Shown here: piece after piece, positions 12,014 through 25,300 of the stretch
Layout of the letters: the number at the start of each line of letters is the position of its first letter
How positions within the stretch are numbered: the first letter of the stretch is position 1
Source of the DNA: Xylaria sp. FL1777
Taxonomy: Eukaryota; Ascomycota; Sordariomycetes; Xylariales; Xylariaceae
Direction: 5' to 3'
DNA: 64,000 bases
Assembly: GCA_022578965.1 (NCBI GenBank)
Contig: MU400533.1
Span: forward strand, 365,194 to 429,193
Notes under the pieces: generated by a model
Databases searched by the model: none
What the model saw: the letters and a program-made list of their open reading frames with translations, nothing else
Told to the model about the DNA's origin: nothing
Program-made: the position numbers and the translations under genes

Positions 12014-13419
12014 GTAGTAACTTTTTCTCTTAATCAATTATGTATCAGCTTCGAGAAAGGTTGGGTTTGAGGTGATGGGATTTTGGCAAGGAACTGATCT
12101 GATATTCGGGTTGTGGTTGTTGCTACAGAATACAGAATACCTTGTATTATTGACATGGAGGGGCCGATGTCGACACGGGCAGCAGCACCTACCTAGACGG
12201 ATTAGGTAGTATGTTGTCTATGGGAGCCTTTTTTCGGCCATATCGGGCCTAGCGTGAACACCTCTTTTACTCACAGTAAGTTGGCAGGTACGTGCCCTGG
12301 GCGACCGGAATCATACGAAATTATGAATATTTATGCAGAGAGAAAACGGTTCTCAAGAAGAAAACAGTCGTTGCCTAGTTGTAGAAAGAGAGTGCAGCCC
12401 CAGACCAATATACCTAGCTTGTTCGACGACCACAATTGACCAGTACAACTTTTGGCATCGTCCAAATCCGTCCTCCTTCCATCAGACACACATATAAAAT
12501 AACTAACTAGATGATATTATGAATATTCGCAATGTAAAGATTAGAATAGTCAAAAAACACCTTCAACCATGCTCGTGAAATTCCTTCTCTTGGTTCTTCT
12601 GCTGGTGACAGCCCATTCGTGAGCTGAGCGGATGAGGTTAAATGGGCCGTGGTCGAGATCGAAAGCCAAAAGCGTGACGTATTTTACAGGTTAAGCAGTT
12701 ACTTATCTCGGATATAATGTATTGAGATAATTGTACATTTGATCCACATTCCGATATTCCACTTTAAATCTTCCTCACCATGAGGCCCTATTTATTAGAC
12801 CAGTCGCCAACTATATCATCTGTCTTACAATGGGTGTTCTTCGGTCGCCATAGTTAACGCCTGTCATACTTCCTCTCACTCAACGGAATACCCGAGACAG
12901 GAGCGTCATAAACGCCGGACCGACCGACCTAGGAGACACTCAACGCCACAAGTCGACCGCCGAATCCACCTTTCAAACCAAGCCCGATCTGCACCGGATT
13001 TTTGACCAAGACACTCGCAGCCGCGATAGAAATGCCCGTCCACAACGTAGAAGATTCAGGTCCGACAACAATGAAAGGCCGGCATCTAGGAGTTCCAGAG
13101 CGGGGGCCGATCTACATACACAGAAATCCACTGGCTGGGAGCATGAGCTCCCTATATATTTAGAACACTAGAGTCAGCAAATTCCACGCATAGTATAAAT
13201 TCTTCAGAGTTTCTGGAACTTGCGGAAGCAGTAAGAGCGGTATATTCTAGATTAGGAGATTTGTGACTTTATAAGGCTCTGGCGACTAACCTGCCAGTAC
13301 GAGCACCCGATCTCAAGTTTGTTATAAGATTAACTAAACAATAATTGCTGATTTTATTTTATTGTTGTCAGCGAAATGCTCACCATCGGGATCGGAGCTG
13401 ACAATAAGGCAAAAGTCTA
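12014..13419. other. intergenic region, no gene seen
   Basis: About 1.4 kb lies between the SNARE start and the stop of the kinase-like gene. It has some short frames but no domain match, and low-GC patches near 12480-12780. It presumably contains the SNARE promoter and the 3' region of the kinase-like gene. Confidence 0.5.
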
Positions 13420-14786
13420 TTAGAGCTCTATCTCCACCGAGACGGGCTGGTCCTGTGTAGATGGAAGAGCGGATGTCCTATCTACATCTCCAGCGTGTTG
13501 CTCGACCCCTGCATTCTGACTGACTGCCATTGCGTTCGCATATTGGTGTGCGAGAATGTCTGCGCGAGGACTGTCGCCCGTATATCCATCAGGAAATTTC
13601 TGGACGAGCCTCCTCATCTCGTCAATCACCCTGCATTTAGTTAGGAAGCTATTCGTTTAAAGTTTAGTCCCCTTACTCACATGTCGAGATAGACTTTTTG
13701 ATTTGGAAATAGCGTTGCCGCGTTCAAATTGAAGCGCCTAAGCTATTAGCCATGCGATCTCGGATGTGACAAGAAGACTTACATTGCATAGAGGGCATTC
13801 CTGTCATCATAATCGTCCTTTGGGGCTGACTTAGGAATATGCGAGTGGTACGCATTGAAGTACTCCTGTGTGAACTTGTTTCTCGCGGGACGCCAGTTCC
13901 CAAGCTCGTCTGGCATTATCAGCGACATACATAGACCAACGGAAATGAAGCCGGAGACATACACTCATTATGACCCCAAAAACTAGACGGGTCGAAGACG
14001 ATGCCCTCCTGGGTATCCTCATCCTTGATGGCGGCGTTGCCGCACCAGAGATCTCCGTGGACTAGAGATGGCTGGATAGTGTTTCCACCGGTCTCCAGAG
14101 GCCGCAAGAGTCTCGGGATCACATTTTCAAAGAAGGGCTGGAGAAGCTCATCGAGCTCAGCGGACGGCCCTGCGCGGACCTCCCTAATATTCAAGACATG
14201 GCTAAACCCGCTCTTAAAGAAGGCTTCCCAACTATCAGACCAAGTGTTATCCTGCGGGATGTCACCATTATATGTGACAACATGAAAACCAAACTTGCCT
14301 GTTGGCGAAGTATGGGAGGAATGAAGTTTTGCAAGGTTTGTACAGAACGTCTTTGGATTGGGTAATCCGTCAGTGAACTCGTAGAACTTGCAAATGTAGA
14401 AATGAGAGTCCTCATCCGTCCTGAAGGTACCCCAGGCAATCGGTTTAGGGCAGAAATCCGGCGTGATTGCGTATATTGCTGAGGTAGATTCATATTCGCC
14501 TTTCAATGCTTCGAGTCCATGATATCCTTGAGAGACCTGTGAAACGATTAGTGAAGTCTCAAGATGCACATGGCGCTTTCGGACCTTCATGAAGTAGCTC
14601 TCCTCGCTATTGTCTTCATGCAGCACATCGATCCGCGAGGCCCTTGCCCAGGCAGATTCACCTAACTTGCTGACGGACACAATCTCCTTAACACTCGGTA
14701 AGACTGCTAATGTGTAAGCACCACTTCCATACCCTCGTCCATAACCAACCTTTTATGACATTTTCGTCCACAGCCAATGTTGCCAT
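13420..14786 (-). CDS. fructosamine-3-kinase family protein
   Basis: Five exons on the minus strand: 14786-14750, 14703-13963, 13909-13783, 13737-13681 and 13630-13420, giving 390 aa in one closed frame. Exon 1 encodes only MATLAVDENVIK; its donor GTTGGT is non-ideal but restores the frame. Residues about 14-60 read LPSVKEIVSVSKLGESAWAR then EESYFMKVRK, with the ATP-site Lys near 52. The catalytic loop is HGDLWCGN (228-235) and the metal-binding segment is FDPSSFWGHNE (249-259). Then come ELGNWRPARNKF and a C-terminal region with VIDEMRRLVQKFP and an unusual tail of about 45 residues. The family phosphorylates ketoamines on glycated proteins and small molecules, and is related to aminoglycoside phosphotransferases. 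The substrate here is unknown. It lies 0.7 kb downstream of, and in the same orientation as, the lipase-NACHT-WD40 gene. Confidence 0.87.
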
Positions 14787-15455
14787 GCTGCAACTAGACG
14801 CTCTTTGATTTCTCTAATGTGTATTGAAGTGTCAACTGATAGGTCTATACATTGAACTGAGCTTATGTTTCTGTAGCTTCCGAGGAACGACCAAAAACAA
14901 TAGACCCGATCTTTATACTGTACTTCACCCACAGCTAACATCTTCACCTACAGCCAACATTATGTAGCTAGCCAGCCTCGTGAGGGGTCGACACAGTGTT
15001 AGGGGGTGTTACACGCGCTGAACGCGCGGAACACCTTGTGCTATCTCTAGACGCGTAGTTCGGTGAGACACCCAGACCGTACTACGCTGAATTGAGACTG
15101 TCTCGCGTATCTAGAAGTGAAGCTATGCAGCCCTCGCTAATCTGAGACATATTAGCGGACCCCAGAGGTTAGGAAGCCCGAACCAATTGTATATAGACTC
15201 AAAGACAGCCACCATGCTCGACGCAAGCCCTGATGGGAGGCATGGACTTTTGCAGCCATAACAGATTATTATATCCTGAAGAAAGTCAACAACTCAGTTC
15301 CAAGCCCTGATACCAGCCCTTGTTATGACTAGCCCTTGGGAGCCAGCACACAGGCATTTATATACTGAATGTATCCAAATATCTTATATCTCAGAAAGGG
15401 CCAATGCAACAAGTGAAAGGGGGTTATGTGCATTCTATCTCAGGCCCGCGTTCGT
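14787..15455. other. intergenic region, no gene seen
   Basis: About 670 bp lies between the kinase-like gene start and the stop of the lipase-NACHT-WD40 gene. No supported open frame or RNA gene is visible. Confidence 0.5.
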
Positions 15456-18400
15456 CTAGACTCGAGTTCTCGTCCCCGAGGTCCCACCGTTGCTGCTGAC
15501 CGTGGGAATAATGCTGTTTGGAGTCCTCCGATGCATACTCCCCGAATGCACAGTCCAACCCTGTTGTTGATTGAGAGTGATGACCTCCGAAAAGTCTAGG
15601 CCGGCTTTGATAATGACCAGTCCATGTTTATTGACGAAGACAAAATCCTTTTTGGAGGTCATGACGTACAGTATGTCTCCATTGATATTGAACCACTCTG
15701 AAAGAATGAAGAAATGCCGCTTCCCGTACGGAGCGCTGTTGAAGGTGTTGAGATCGAGACTGCAAACCCACAGGTCTCTGTCAAGAAATATCAAGGTTGA
15801 TCCAACTACAGCGATGACATCGCGTAGGACTGGAGTCAGAAGTGCGATCCTTGATCCTTGAATCCTCGTGTCTGCAATCGAATCTGAAGAGACTATGTCC
15901 CAACAGAAAAGGTGAGTACCTGAATTTTCACCTATAGCCTTCACAGCTTCAACAACGGGTGTGTTGCCATGATAGGTAGCATTGACGAGGCTATCTTTAC
16001 TTGAAGATAAGCCGTCCCGATGTACGGGTAGCCCCATCTCTGATGTAAGCTCCTTGAGGTCTGACCAGTCAAATATTCGAACTACAGTTGTTGTGAACAT
16101 GATGAACGCGTTTGGTGCCTGTGGATGTACAATCATTGACCGAAGTCCGTTTTCATCAGGTATTCTTATGCTGATCACCTTGCCTGAAGGTAGCTCCCAG
16201 AGTTCATCCTTTTCTTTCCCCATGACTAGCAGGCGGTCATTATCCGGATTGGCGAGCATGCCAAAAACGGCGCTGCTGAATCTTGTGTCCATTATTATCT
16301 TAGCCTGCACCCCATGTGAGCTGAAGGGACTCATGTCGGCCATCAAGATCCTCCCAGAATCATCCGCTGACACCACAATATTTCGGTGTTCGGCGATGGC
16401 AATAGCCACGACAGAGGTCCCACCAGAATGTCTGTAAAGTACATTCAATTCTTGGCCGTCTACTGTTGAATAAAGTGCAACTTCGCCACTAGTCTTCCCA
16501 CAAATCACCTGTTCTCCATTGGAATGGCACACTATGGAGGTGATTTCCGGATTGGCCGGCCCCTCTAAAGTCCCAAATGTCCTCAGAGCAGGTGTAACCT
16601 GGCTACTAATGTCGCTTTGACTTCCTATATCAGGATCCTTCTGAACTAGAATGGCTGGTTCCCATACACAGGCTTGCGATTCTCTGCAGTCAACGAGGCG
16701 TAAGCCATCGTCACTGAACACGATACTTCTCACGCTTTCCTCATGAGAATTGATACGATAGATCAGCGATAAAAACCTGCTACCAGGCCCATTGAAGTCA
16801 TACACCTCAATCGTACCGCGTGAATTGCCTGTGACTAGGCTTTTGCCATCCGGTGAGCAGGCCAATGCATTCGCGTACATATTGGATTTCTGATATCGGA
16901 GTTCTGTTGTTTGTGGATCGAAGACCAAAAGATCACCATCTGCGTTGGAAACAACTAACGCGGATATGTCCATGTTTGGGTTAAAGGCCATTGCGTCAAT
17001 TCCGTTGCTTCTCACAGAGCCGCAAAAGCCTAGTAAAGCACCCGACCCTGTGTCAAATATGAAGATCGGATGACTACGGTATCCGACCGCAAGCAACCCC
17101 AATTCTGGCGCGAATGCAGCTTTATTAGGTGATTGATCGGGAATCTCGGAATTGTTTTCGCTCCCGTCCCAGGACACCGTCAGGGCCTCGCCGGTGTGTA
17201 CATTACTTCGCTAGGTTAGCAGGTTGAAGCAGCCCGTCAAGGCACATGATGTAGAGTACGGGTGTGTTACTTAGTAATGATCTGATTTGCTCGATTGGCA
17301 TGGATTAGTAATTCTGATGGGAAACACATTGCAATCGGCGGTGAAACTAGTCGAGACGACCATATTTGTGATGAGGACCTGGGTTCCCAAACGACGATGC
17401 TCTTTTGGCCTGCTGAAGCAAGGAAGCGCTCATTTCTGCTGAATTCAAGTAGTCTTACACGTTCTGGATGGCGCATCATCGAGACATGCTGGACTGTCAC
17501 ACAGTCATACAGAGATACTCGGCCCGTGGACATGCCGATGGCAAAGCAGGTTACGCCATGAGCCACTGTCGTTGTTTGTCCCTTCTGAAAGTCGATGCGG
17601 CTTAGGCAGTCATCCCAATCCAATTCCCTCGTACCCTTGACAAGTAACGACCGAGTTTGTGTCGTGAACAAGGCAGAAATTATCGACCCTGTCGGGCAGA
17701 ACGGCGGGATCAGGCAATGAATTGACGAAGGGCAGCTAAGGAGTTTCGATTGGAATCTTGCACTGACTCTGATGAGATCAGTTGCCCAAGCATCCACCAA
17801 CTGGATGTCCTTGTCCACAGGAGGCACATATTTGGTCCTCCGTCTTAAGTAACCCGCAAGATTAATAGCGGTACGGTTGATAGGTTCAAGATTGCCGGCC
17901 TGTGCGATGAGCTCGAACCAATGTAGAACGTTGCTCTTGAGAAACCTGCAGAGTTCATACATCGGGGCCGCTTCCTCAGAATTTGACCGGTACAAATGTT
18001 CTGCGAAGAACCTAGCGGCGTATTCGACCAATGACGTGTCAATGGCAATGGAAAGCTTGGTCCCTCGAAAAGACTGCAGGCCTTGGGGTGTTTTCACTGC
18101 GTCCGTTGCAAGATACGTGCACAGTAACTGAGTCAAATGCCCATGCCGCTCGCCCCTCTTGACAGCTAGAGAAGAATCCAGATCTTCACTCAAGAGGAAT
18201 TCCCTGGCTGTCTCATGTATCATGTGAACTCTGGAGGCTTGGTCGATGAATACGAGTTGGCCACAGACTGTCGGAATGGTTTTCTCTATGTTGTTAGGCG
18301 TCTCGTTAATATCAAGCTTAATGGCACATCGCAGCTCGTCTATTGTGAGCGGACGACGTGCTAGAGTTACCCAAGATAGAATGGACCTGGCAAGCTTAGT

Positions 18401-20499
18401 CCGCCGCCTTTCACTTTCAATCGTTTCCAGCATTCTATGGTACATTTTATATAGATCATCAGGAACTTCCCGCAGAATTGCCTCAATGTCTTCATCCGTG
18501 TATGCACTCTCGAATTCTTGCAAGACTAGCCGCACCCAGAGAAAAGACCCCTGGGACTTGGTGAGAATCCTTCTGCACAGCTCGTCTGCGTTCTCAAGTG
18601 ACAGATCTTCTAGCCTAGCGGAAAGATAGGCGTGCATATCTTCGGCTGTGCAGAGTCAGGATTAGTAGGCATGTTGATAAATGGTATGGGATACGGTATA
18701 GAGACCAATGACATGTTCATACCTGTATCATCATTGGTCAAAGACCATGCTACTACCCGCGGCCCAAGAGACGTGATCCCACGCTCAATCTCTACGGTGC
18801 TTCGACTTGTAATGAAGAGTCGAAGACCGGAGGGAAGTTGCGGAAGTAGCTTGAACAAACCAGAGAAGTTGACACATTCGTCGAGTGCATCGACGACCCA
18901 GATATGAGACGATATAGTGCTAAGCTTGAAGATGGCACTGACAAACAGCTTTCTCCAAATCACCCTGTCATCATTCTGGTTCCATGATTCACCATCCTGG
19001 TCAAACTGTAAAACGCGTTGCGCGATGGTCGGGTCGTTGAGCGACATTTGGTAGGCAAGGCCACGCAAACAGTCCGCCAAACTCGATCTATCAGCCTTCT
19101 CATCCCTGAAGAAGAAGTAACTACACTTGAGGTTTTGTGTGTTTAGTTGATCAATTACGTGGCTACAAAGCACGGATTTGCCAGTTGCAGGACGCCCAGT
19201 GAGCCAGAAAATAGGTGGGCTGTTCGAGGTTCCTAGCTTCCAGCGGCTCAGATCAGGTTGCTCGGTGAACCAAAAGCAGGACCCCGGATGCCTCAAGTCT
19301 TGCAGAGCGGCAAGATCGTCCTCGTATGCCGGCTCGGTCATGCCCAAGATGCCTTTTAACTGTAGGATTGTCTCGCGTGGTGTGGGATCTGAATTTGGTA
19401 GATTATCAGGAGACTATTATTGGCGAAAGTCTTGACTGCGTACTTACTTTCGGCTTTTATCATATCAATTGCGGTAGTCAAAGCATTCCTGAGTTTCCTA
19501 TAATTGGGATCCGTGACATGATCGAACTTACACACGTGACGGTGATCAGCATCCATGGAAGAAATCTCTTCGTTGCCGTAGCCCAGAGTAGCCGAGTACT
19601 TCTCCACGACCAGCTTGCTCACGACCATCATTTTGATAGGCAAAGTCTCGTAAAAAGACCACAGACGCAGGTCTGCAGCATAATGACGGAAGGTATCATT
19701 GATCTCAGCGAGCACAGAGCAGTTTGGTAAGAGATCATTGACAAAAGGCTTTGTTCTCCAGGCGACCATGAGGATGCTTTGAAGAATGCCGGCAAGGTCA
19801 GACCCTCGGTGAGGCGTCGCAAGGAAGAACATGGAGTGGACCCTTTCAGCTAGAGCCTTACAAGTGATGTCTTGACGAGCAAGAATGTATGCTTTCTTCA
19901 CAACACACCCTCCCATGCTATGGCCGACTAGGATTAGCTTAGTGTTATCCCTCCTGATGGATGGGTTGTTCTTGATTTCCCCCAAAAGGGACTGGGCAAA
20001 ATCGGGAATACTCAGGATACTTTGACGTCGTTCACCCCAGTTGGCATTATAGCCAAACGAGTGAATGCGGACATCTCTGAAATCCACGTCCTCTGGAAGC
20101 CATGCTTTTGGCCAGAAGTGTAAGGGGTCGACAGTCTTAGCCCATGTTTTGCGGCTGCCACCACCAAGGCCATGCACAAAGATGATGTCGACAACCGGCG
20201 TTGCTTCTTGCGGTTCGTGGAGGGTAGTCAAGCCTAGTGGACCCTTTTCGCCCCCCTCCTCGTCAATGCTGAGCAGAGAGAAATTACGCTCAGCTCTACT
20301 GGATCGGGCAACAGATGAATCGTATTGAGATCGGTCGGGATCTTGTCGAGAGAGGACGTGAACGAGTGACCGCTTTCGGAACTACGAAACACTGATTAGC
20401 TTGGAGGTGATCCATTCAAAGGGAATGCGTCTAGTTGAAACGGCCCAAATTCTTGGGGGAGCGTGAAAGCAGAGGGTGGAGGAAACGTACCTGGCTCAT
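15456..20499 (-). CDS. fungal NLR: lipase-like alpha/beta hydrolase - NACHT - WD40
   Basis: Five exons on the minus strand: 20499-20491 (only MSQ), 20381-19448, 19388-18723, 18645-17271 and 17205-15456, giving 1577 aa in one frame. The N-terminal domain (about 68-300) is a SesB/DUF676-type hydrolase with IIFVHGLGG, nucleophile elbow GHSMGG (Ser158), ATPHRGSDLAG, and the candidate catalytic His in ADHRHVCKF (His283). The NACHT ATPase has Walker A GRPATGKS (379-386) and Walker B VVDALDEC (479-486), then the winged-helix-like region around GSFLWVRLVL and LARRPLTIDELRCAI. From about residue 995 to the end are degenerate WD40 repeats (for example ALACSPDGKSLVTGNSRG). The repeats are divergent, unlike the near-identical arrays of some HET NLRs. 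Such proteins are NTP-regulated receptors of fungal non-self recognition and cell death. The role here is inferred from architecture. Confidence 0.9.
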
Positions 20500-22317
20500 C
20501 TCGGTACGTCCCGCAGCGAGGTTCGCAAGAACCGAACCAACATCGTCCGAATATGACCGTCGTTTCGAATTCAATATCCAAGGCAAGGTTCTCACGATGA
20601 TGTGTTTGGTGCCCAAAAATATGTAATGAACTAACTAATGCTTGCTGTTCTATGCGAGGCTAGGGTCCCTCGCACGAGTATCCCCTCAGCGGCTACGAGC
20701 TGGGGGGCTTGCACAGTACATAGCAGGGGCTTGTCGATCTGTTCTATTTTTGCCCTGAACTTCACCGTGTTCTAGTGCATGGGAGCGAAGATAACCTTCG
20801 GGAAATAGACATATTCAGAGCTCTAGCTAATAGTGCAGTTCCCTAGGAACGAGTCTATCGCGCCCCAAATTGACTAGTTACTACATATATAGATCCACTT
20901 GCACTACTGCCCCGCGGTTCCGTGAGCTAGTCCCAGGGGGCCTTGTTGGTAGTGAGCTGGCCATTTTCCTCGTCAAAGATGTTGAACCCAATGTGCGGCG
21001 AAGGGTCGAGGAAACGAACGGGGCCTCTCTGGGACAATATGCTCCGAAAATCCTTATCACATAGCCTGAAGAGTTAGAGATTCTACCTCAAATGGTACTC
21101 CTATACCGACTTTGCAACTACTAGGATTCCCTTTTGCACAGCCCATGACGAGACTGTTAGCCGAGGGATTAGTTAGTTTGCCATCGAAAAGCAACAGAAG
21201 ATTTACTTGAACTGTGCTCTTACCGGGCCTCGAAGCTGTCGTGATAAGCTTATTTAGGGTTCAGTGACATAATATGAAACGTAAGAAGCAATTGCTTACC
21301 ATCGGATCGTCGATTGGCCGCGGGATATCGGCATTGGGCACGAACGACACCCACAGGCTGGCCGCCGAGGGGTTGGTGTGCCATCAGCAGGATACCGTAC
21401 CGCCTCGAAAACTCTAGTAGTTTATTTTGTGGCAGATACCTATTTTCATGAGCCCCTGACTTCTGACTGCCAGTACTTTGGATGGTAGAGTACTGACGGA
21501 TGCAGCTCAACCTGGTTTATCGCTGAGACTATCTCTGCAGTGGACAAAAGGTTTCTTATTTTGATGTTGAAATTTGAGAGCCATATTGGTTACTATTATC
21601 GGCAACAGTTTCTTGGCATCAGCTTATGGCACATACCTATTGATCGCACCCTACCAGTTTTCACCAAGGCTTCCATTGCTTTCCAGGTCGAGGCATAATT
21701 GAGAGTCGAGCTGTCTTCAAATCCTCATCCGCTTTATATGCATGGGAGACTTCTTACACTACTATAGATCCAGCCACATAATACCTAATGCTAAGAGCGG
21801 TATTATTACTAATAATTTTCTAATAACTAGTTAAGGCAATTATTTATATTAATATTATTAAACCCAACAGGGACGGTTTAAATGTTAGCATCCATTACTT
21901 TTCAGTCAAGATGGTTTTTAAACACAGTGTTCGTCTTATAGGGAAGCAATGGGTTCTTTGTCATATAAGTAGGTTTCTGCAGGCCGTCTCGTCATCGTCT
22001 GAGAAATATGCGCTCTATACCACCTTCGTTACGACGTACCGGTGGCTTTGCTAGCTATGCGCCTCGTCAGGCTGAAAGGTAGGAAATGTGCCATCAGCAT
22101 TCACAATCCCCGCCGATTGTTTAATGCGACTCTTCTCACTCTAGGAGACTGCTTTTTTTTTTTTTTAACTACCATCTTCGTCGAACTACAGTAACTGAGA
22201 GCTTAACGCCTGAGCTCGATAAACATTCACTCACCTCACTCTCCTAACACAGACAGCGGCCTAGTATCAGTTATATCTTTTCTAGTATAGTATTATTCGA
22301 CCCAGCTAGGCTTAAAT
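20500..22317. promoter_or_regulatory. shared upstream region of the divergent NLR pair
   Basis: About 1.8 kb separates the ATG codons of the two head-to-head NLR genes. It has no supported gene. It includes an AT-rich patch near 21780-21890 with TAATA/TATTA words and a run of 16 T residues near 22150. The arrangement means promoters for both receptors must lie here. No specific operator is recognisable. Confidence 0.5.
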
Positions 22318-25300
22318 ATGCAGTCCGAAGATGAACGGCAAGAAAACCCCGCATCTATGTTCAACGACAAGCGTCCTCGCGATGAAGACAACTTGCCACC
22401 AACCGAGTCAAAGCGAAGAAAGCATGACTGTGAAGCCCATGATGGGGGCTCAAGTCGAACACGACTCAACGTGAATGACTATACTGTTGGCTGGGTGTGT
22501 GCTCTTCACATTGAAATGGCGGCTGCAAAGTGTATGCTACACAATATCCATAATAACCTGGAGAAGAGCCCGGACGATAGCAATACGTACATCTTCGGCA
22601 GTCTTAGTCAACACAATATTGTCATTGCGTGTCTCCCGATGGTTGGTTACGGCACAAACAATGCTGCTGTCGTGGCAAGCAACATGCGGCGGACTTTTCC
22701 CTCCATACGAACGTTCCTGATGGTGGGAATTGGTGGTGGTGCCCCCGGGAAAGTTGACATACGACTCGGCGATGTAGTAGTTAGCACAGGGGTCATCCAG
22801 TACGACAGTATGTGCACACTAGAGTCATTTTCTTCCCTTTCTAGTAACCTGATGACTCCAAACATGTCTCGGGAGCATGCATCAGGGGTATAATATTTAC
22901 GCAAAAGAGTAATTGCTGACTCCAGCGAGCATAGTGGGCAAGACCATTCAACAGGGCCACTTCCAAGCAACAGGTATCACACGCCAGCCTTTACCAGCAC
23001 TCATGACGGCTGTTTCAGCACTACGAGCACATCACGAATCGGAACCCTCCAAGATTCCCGTTATTCTTTCGCAAATGCGGGAGCGGTATCCCCCTATGAG
23101 GCAATACACCGATCGCGAGCCACTTAAAGACTGGCTGTTCGATAGCGACTATGATCACGCCGAGTCGAATGAAAGTTGCGAGGACTGCGATAGATCAAGA
23201 CTAGTATGCCGATCTCCCCGAAGTGACAATAACCCGGTGATTCATTACGGAATTATAGCCTCTGGAAACAAAGTCATGAAACATGCTGGTACAAGGGACA
23301 GGCTGGCACAGAAACTCAACGCCATTTGTTTTGAGATGGAGGCCGCTGGTCTGATGGATAACTTTCAATGTCTGGTTATTCGTGGCATCTGCGACTACTC
23401 GGATTCTCACAAGAGCAAGGAATGGCAGAAATATGCATCTGCCACCGCCGCAGCATATGCAAAGGAGCTTCTCTCAATCATACCTACAATAGGAATTGAA
23501 GCAACCCCGAATAGTACGTGTACCCTATCATAGATGGGATTAGACTTTGCTTACATATTAACAGGGGATCTGATCGAAAACCGCCACGAACTGATTATGA
23601 ATTCATTGTCGTTTGAAAAGATTTATGATCGACATTCAAATATCAAGTCCGCCTATGGTAAGACATGCGCTTGGTTATTGAGCCATCCCGACTATATAGG
23701 ATGGTTAACTCCCGCCGAATTTCCTCAGCATCATGGATTCCTATGGATTTATGGAAAGCCTGGCGCTGGAAAGTCAACGCTGATGAAGTATATCTATACA
23801 CGTGCACTTGAGAGCACGGATATTACTATTTCATTCTTCTTCAATGCTAGAGGAGACGGTTTAGAGAAATCGACAGAGGGAATGTACCGTTCGTTACTGT
23901 TTCAACTGCTCGAAAAGCTTCCGGATCTTCAAGAAGTGCTCGATCGTACTAGCCATCTTGGTCAGGGTCAGAATGATGATGGCTCCTGGCAGATTGACGA
24001 TCTCCAACGTCTCTTTTCTGCCGCTGTAGCTAAACTTGGACGGCGGAAAGTAACGTGCTTTATTGACGCCTTGGACGAATGTGGCGAAACCCAAGTTCGG
24101 GATATGGTTGAACACTTTGAACAGCTGGGACTGTGTGCTCTTGAAACCGAAGGAAAGCTTTATATCTGCTTTGCGAGCCGCCACTATCCAACGATCTGTA
24201 TACAGAACGGACGTACATTAACATTAGAAGATCAACCTGGTCACAGCCGAGACTTAGAAAAGTACGTCCGAAGCAAGCTTCGAGCAGGAAAAGACAAAAA
24301 CGTCGAGTCTGTCAGAACTGAGCTGCTCCAAAAGGCAGCTGGTGTATTTATGTGGGTTGTTCTGGTTGTTAATATCCTGAACGAAGAATTTCAACGGGGC
24401 CGCATTTTTGCAGTAAGAAAACGACTTCAGGAGACACCTACCGAATTAAGCGCGTTGTTTAAAGATATTCTGAGGCGAGATAACAAGAACATGCCCGACC
24501 TTTTGCTTTGCATTCAATGGATACTCTACGCGAAAAGGCCGTTGAAACCAGAAGAGTTTTACTATTCAGTAGTAGCTGGACTAGATCCAGAGAGCCTAAC
24601 TGAATGGGATCCTCAACATATCACCACAGACGACATGAAACGATTCGTCTCAAGCTCATCTAAAGGGCTAGCAGAGGTGACGAAATCAAAGGCTGGAACT
24701 GTCCAGTTCATCCACGAGTCTGTAAGGGATTTTCTCCTGAAAGATGGAGGCCTTAGTGACTTGTGGCCCGACCTGGAGCAAGATTTCCAGAGTCACAGTC
24801 ATGAACAGCTAAAGGGATGCTGTTACGCTTATATGAAAACAGACGTATCTAAATATGTTTCCTTTAACCAGAAGCTCCCGAAAGCATCTTCCGATAGTGC
24901 AAAAGCCCTACGACAACAGGTGTCAGAAAAGTTCCCTTTCTTAGAATATGCGATCCACCATGTACTCTACCATACTAACATGGCTGCGACCGATTTACCA
25001 CAAGAAGATTTTCTAAAAACGTTTGACCTCGCAGCCTGGATCAATTTGGATAACCTGTTGCAGAAGTTCGAGACCCACCGTCACACACCGTCTGCAAGTC
25101 TGCTATACATTCTTGCTGAGAATAACTTGGCGAGTCTCATAAACAGCATGCTTCGCTACGACTCGAGGGTACATATTCATGGAGAGCGACACAAATATCC
25201 CCTCGTTGCTGCTTTAGCGAATGGTCATTATGAGTCAGGGAAGGCTCTCCTGCAGTCGGAGAACATCACACCTCACGATAACCATATTACACTACAACTA

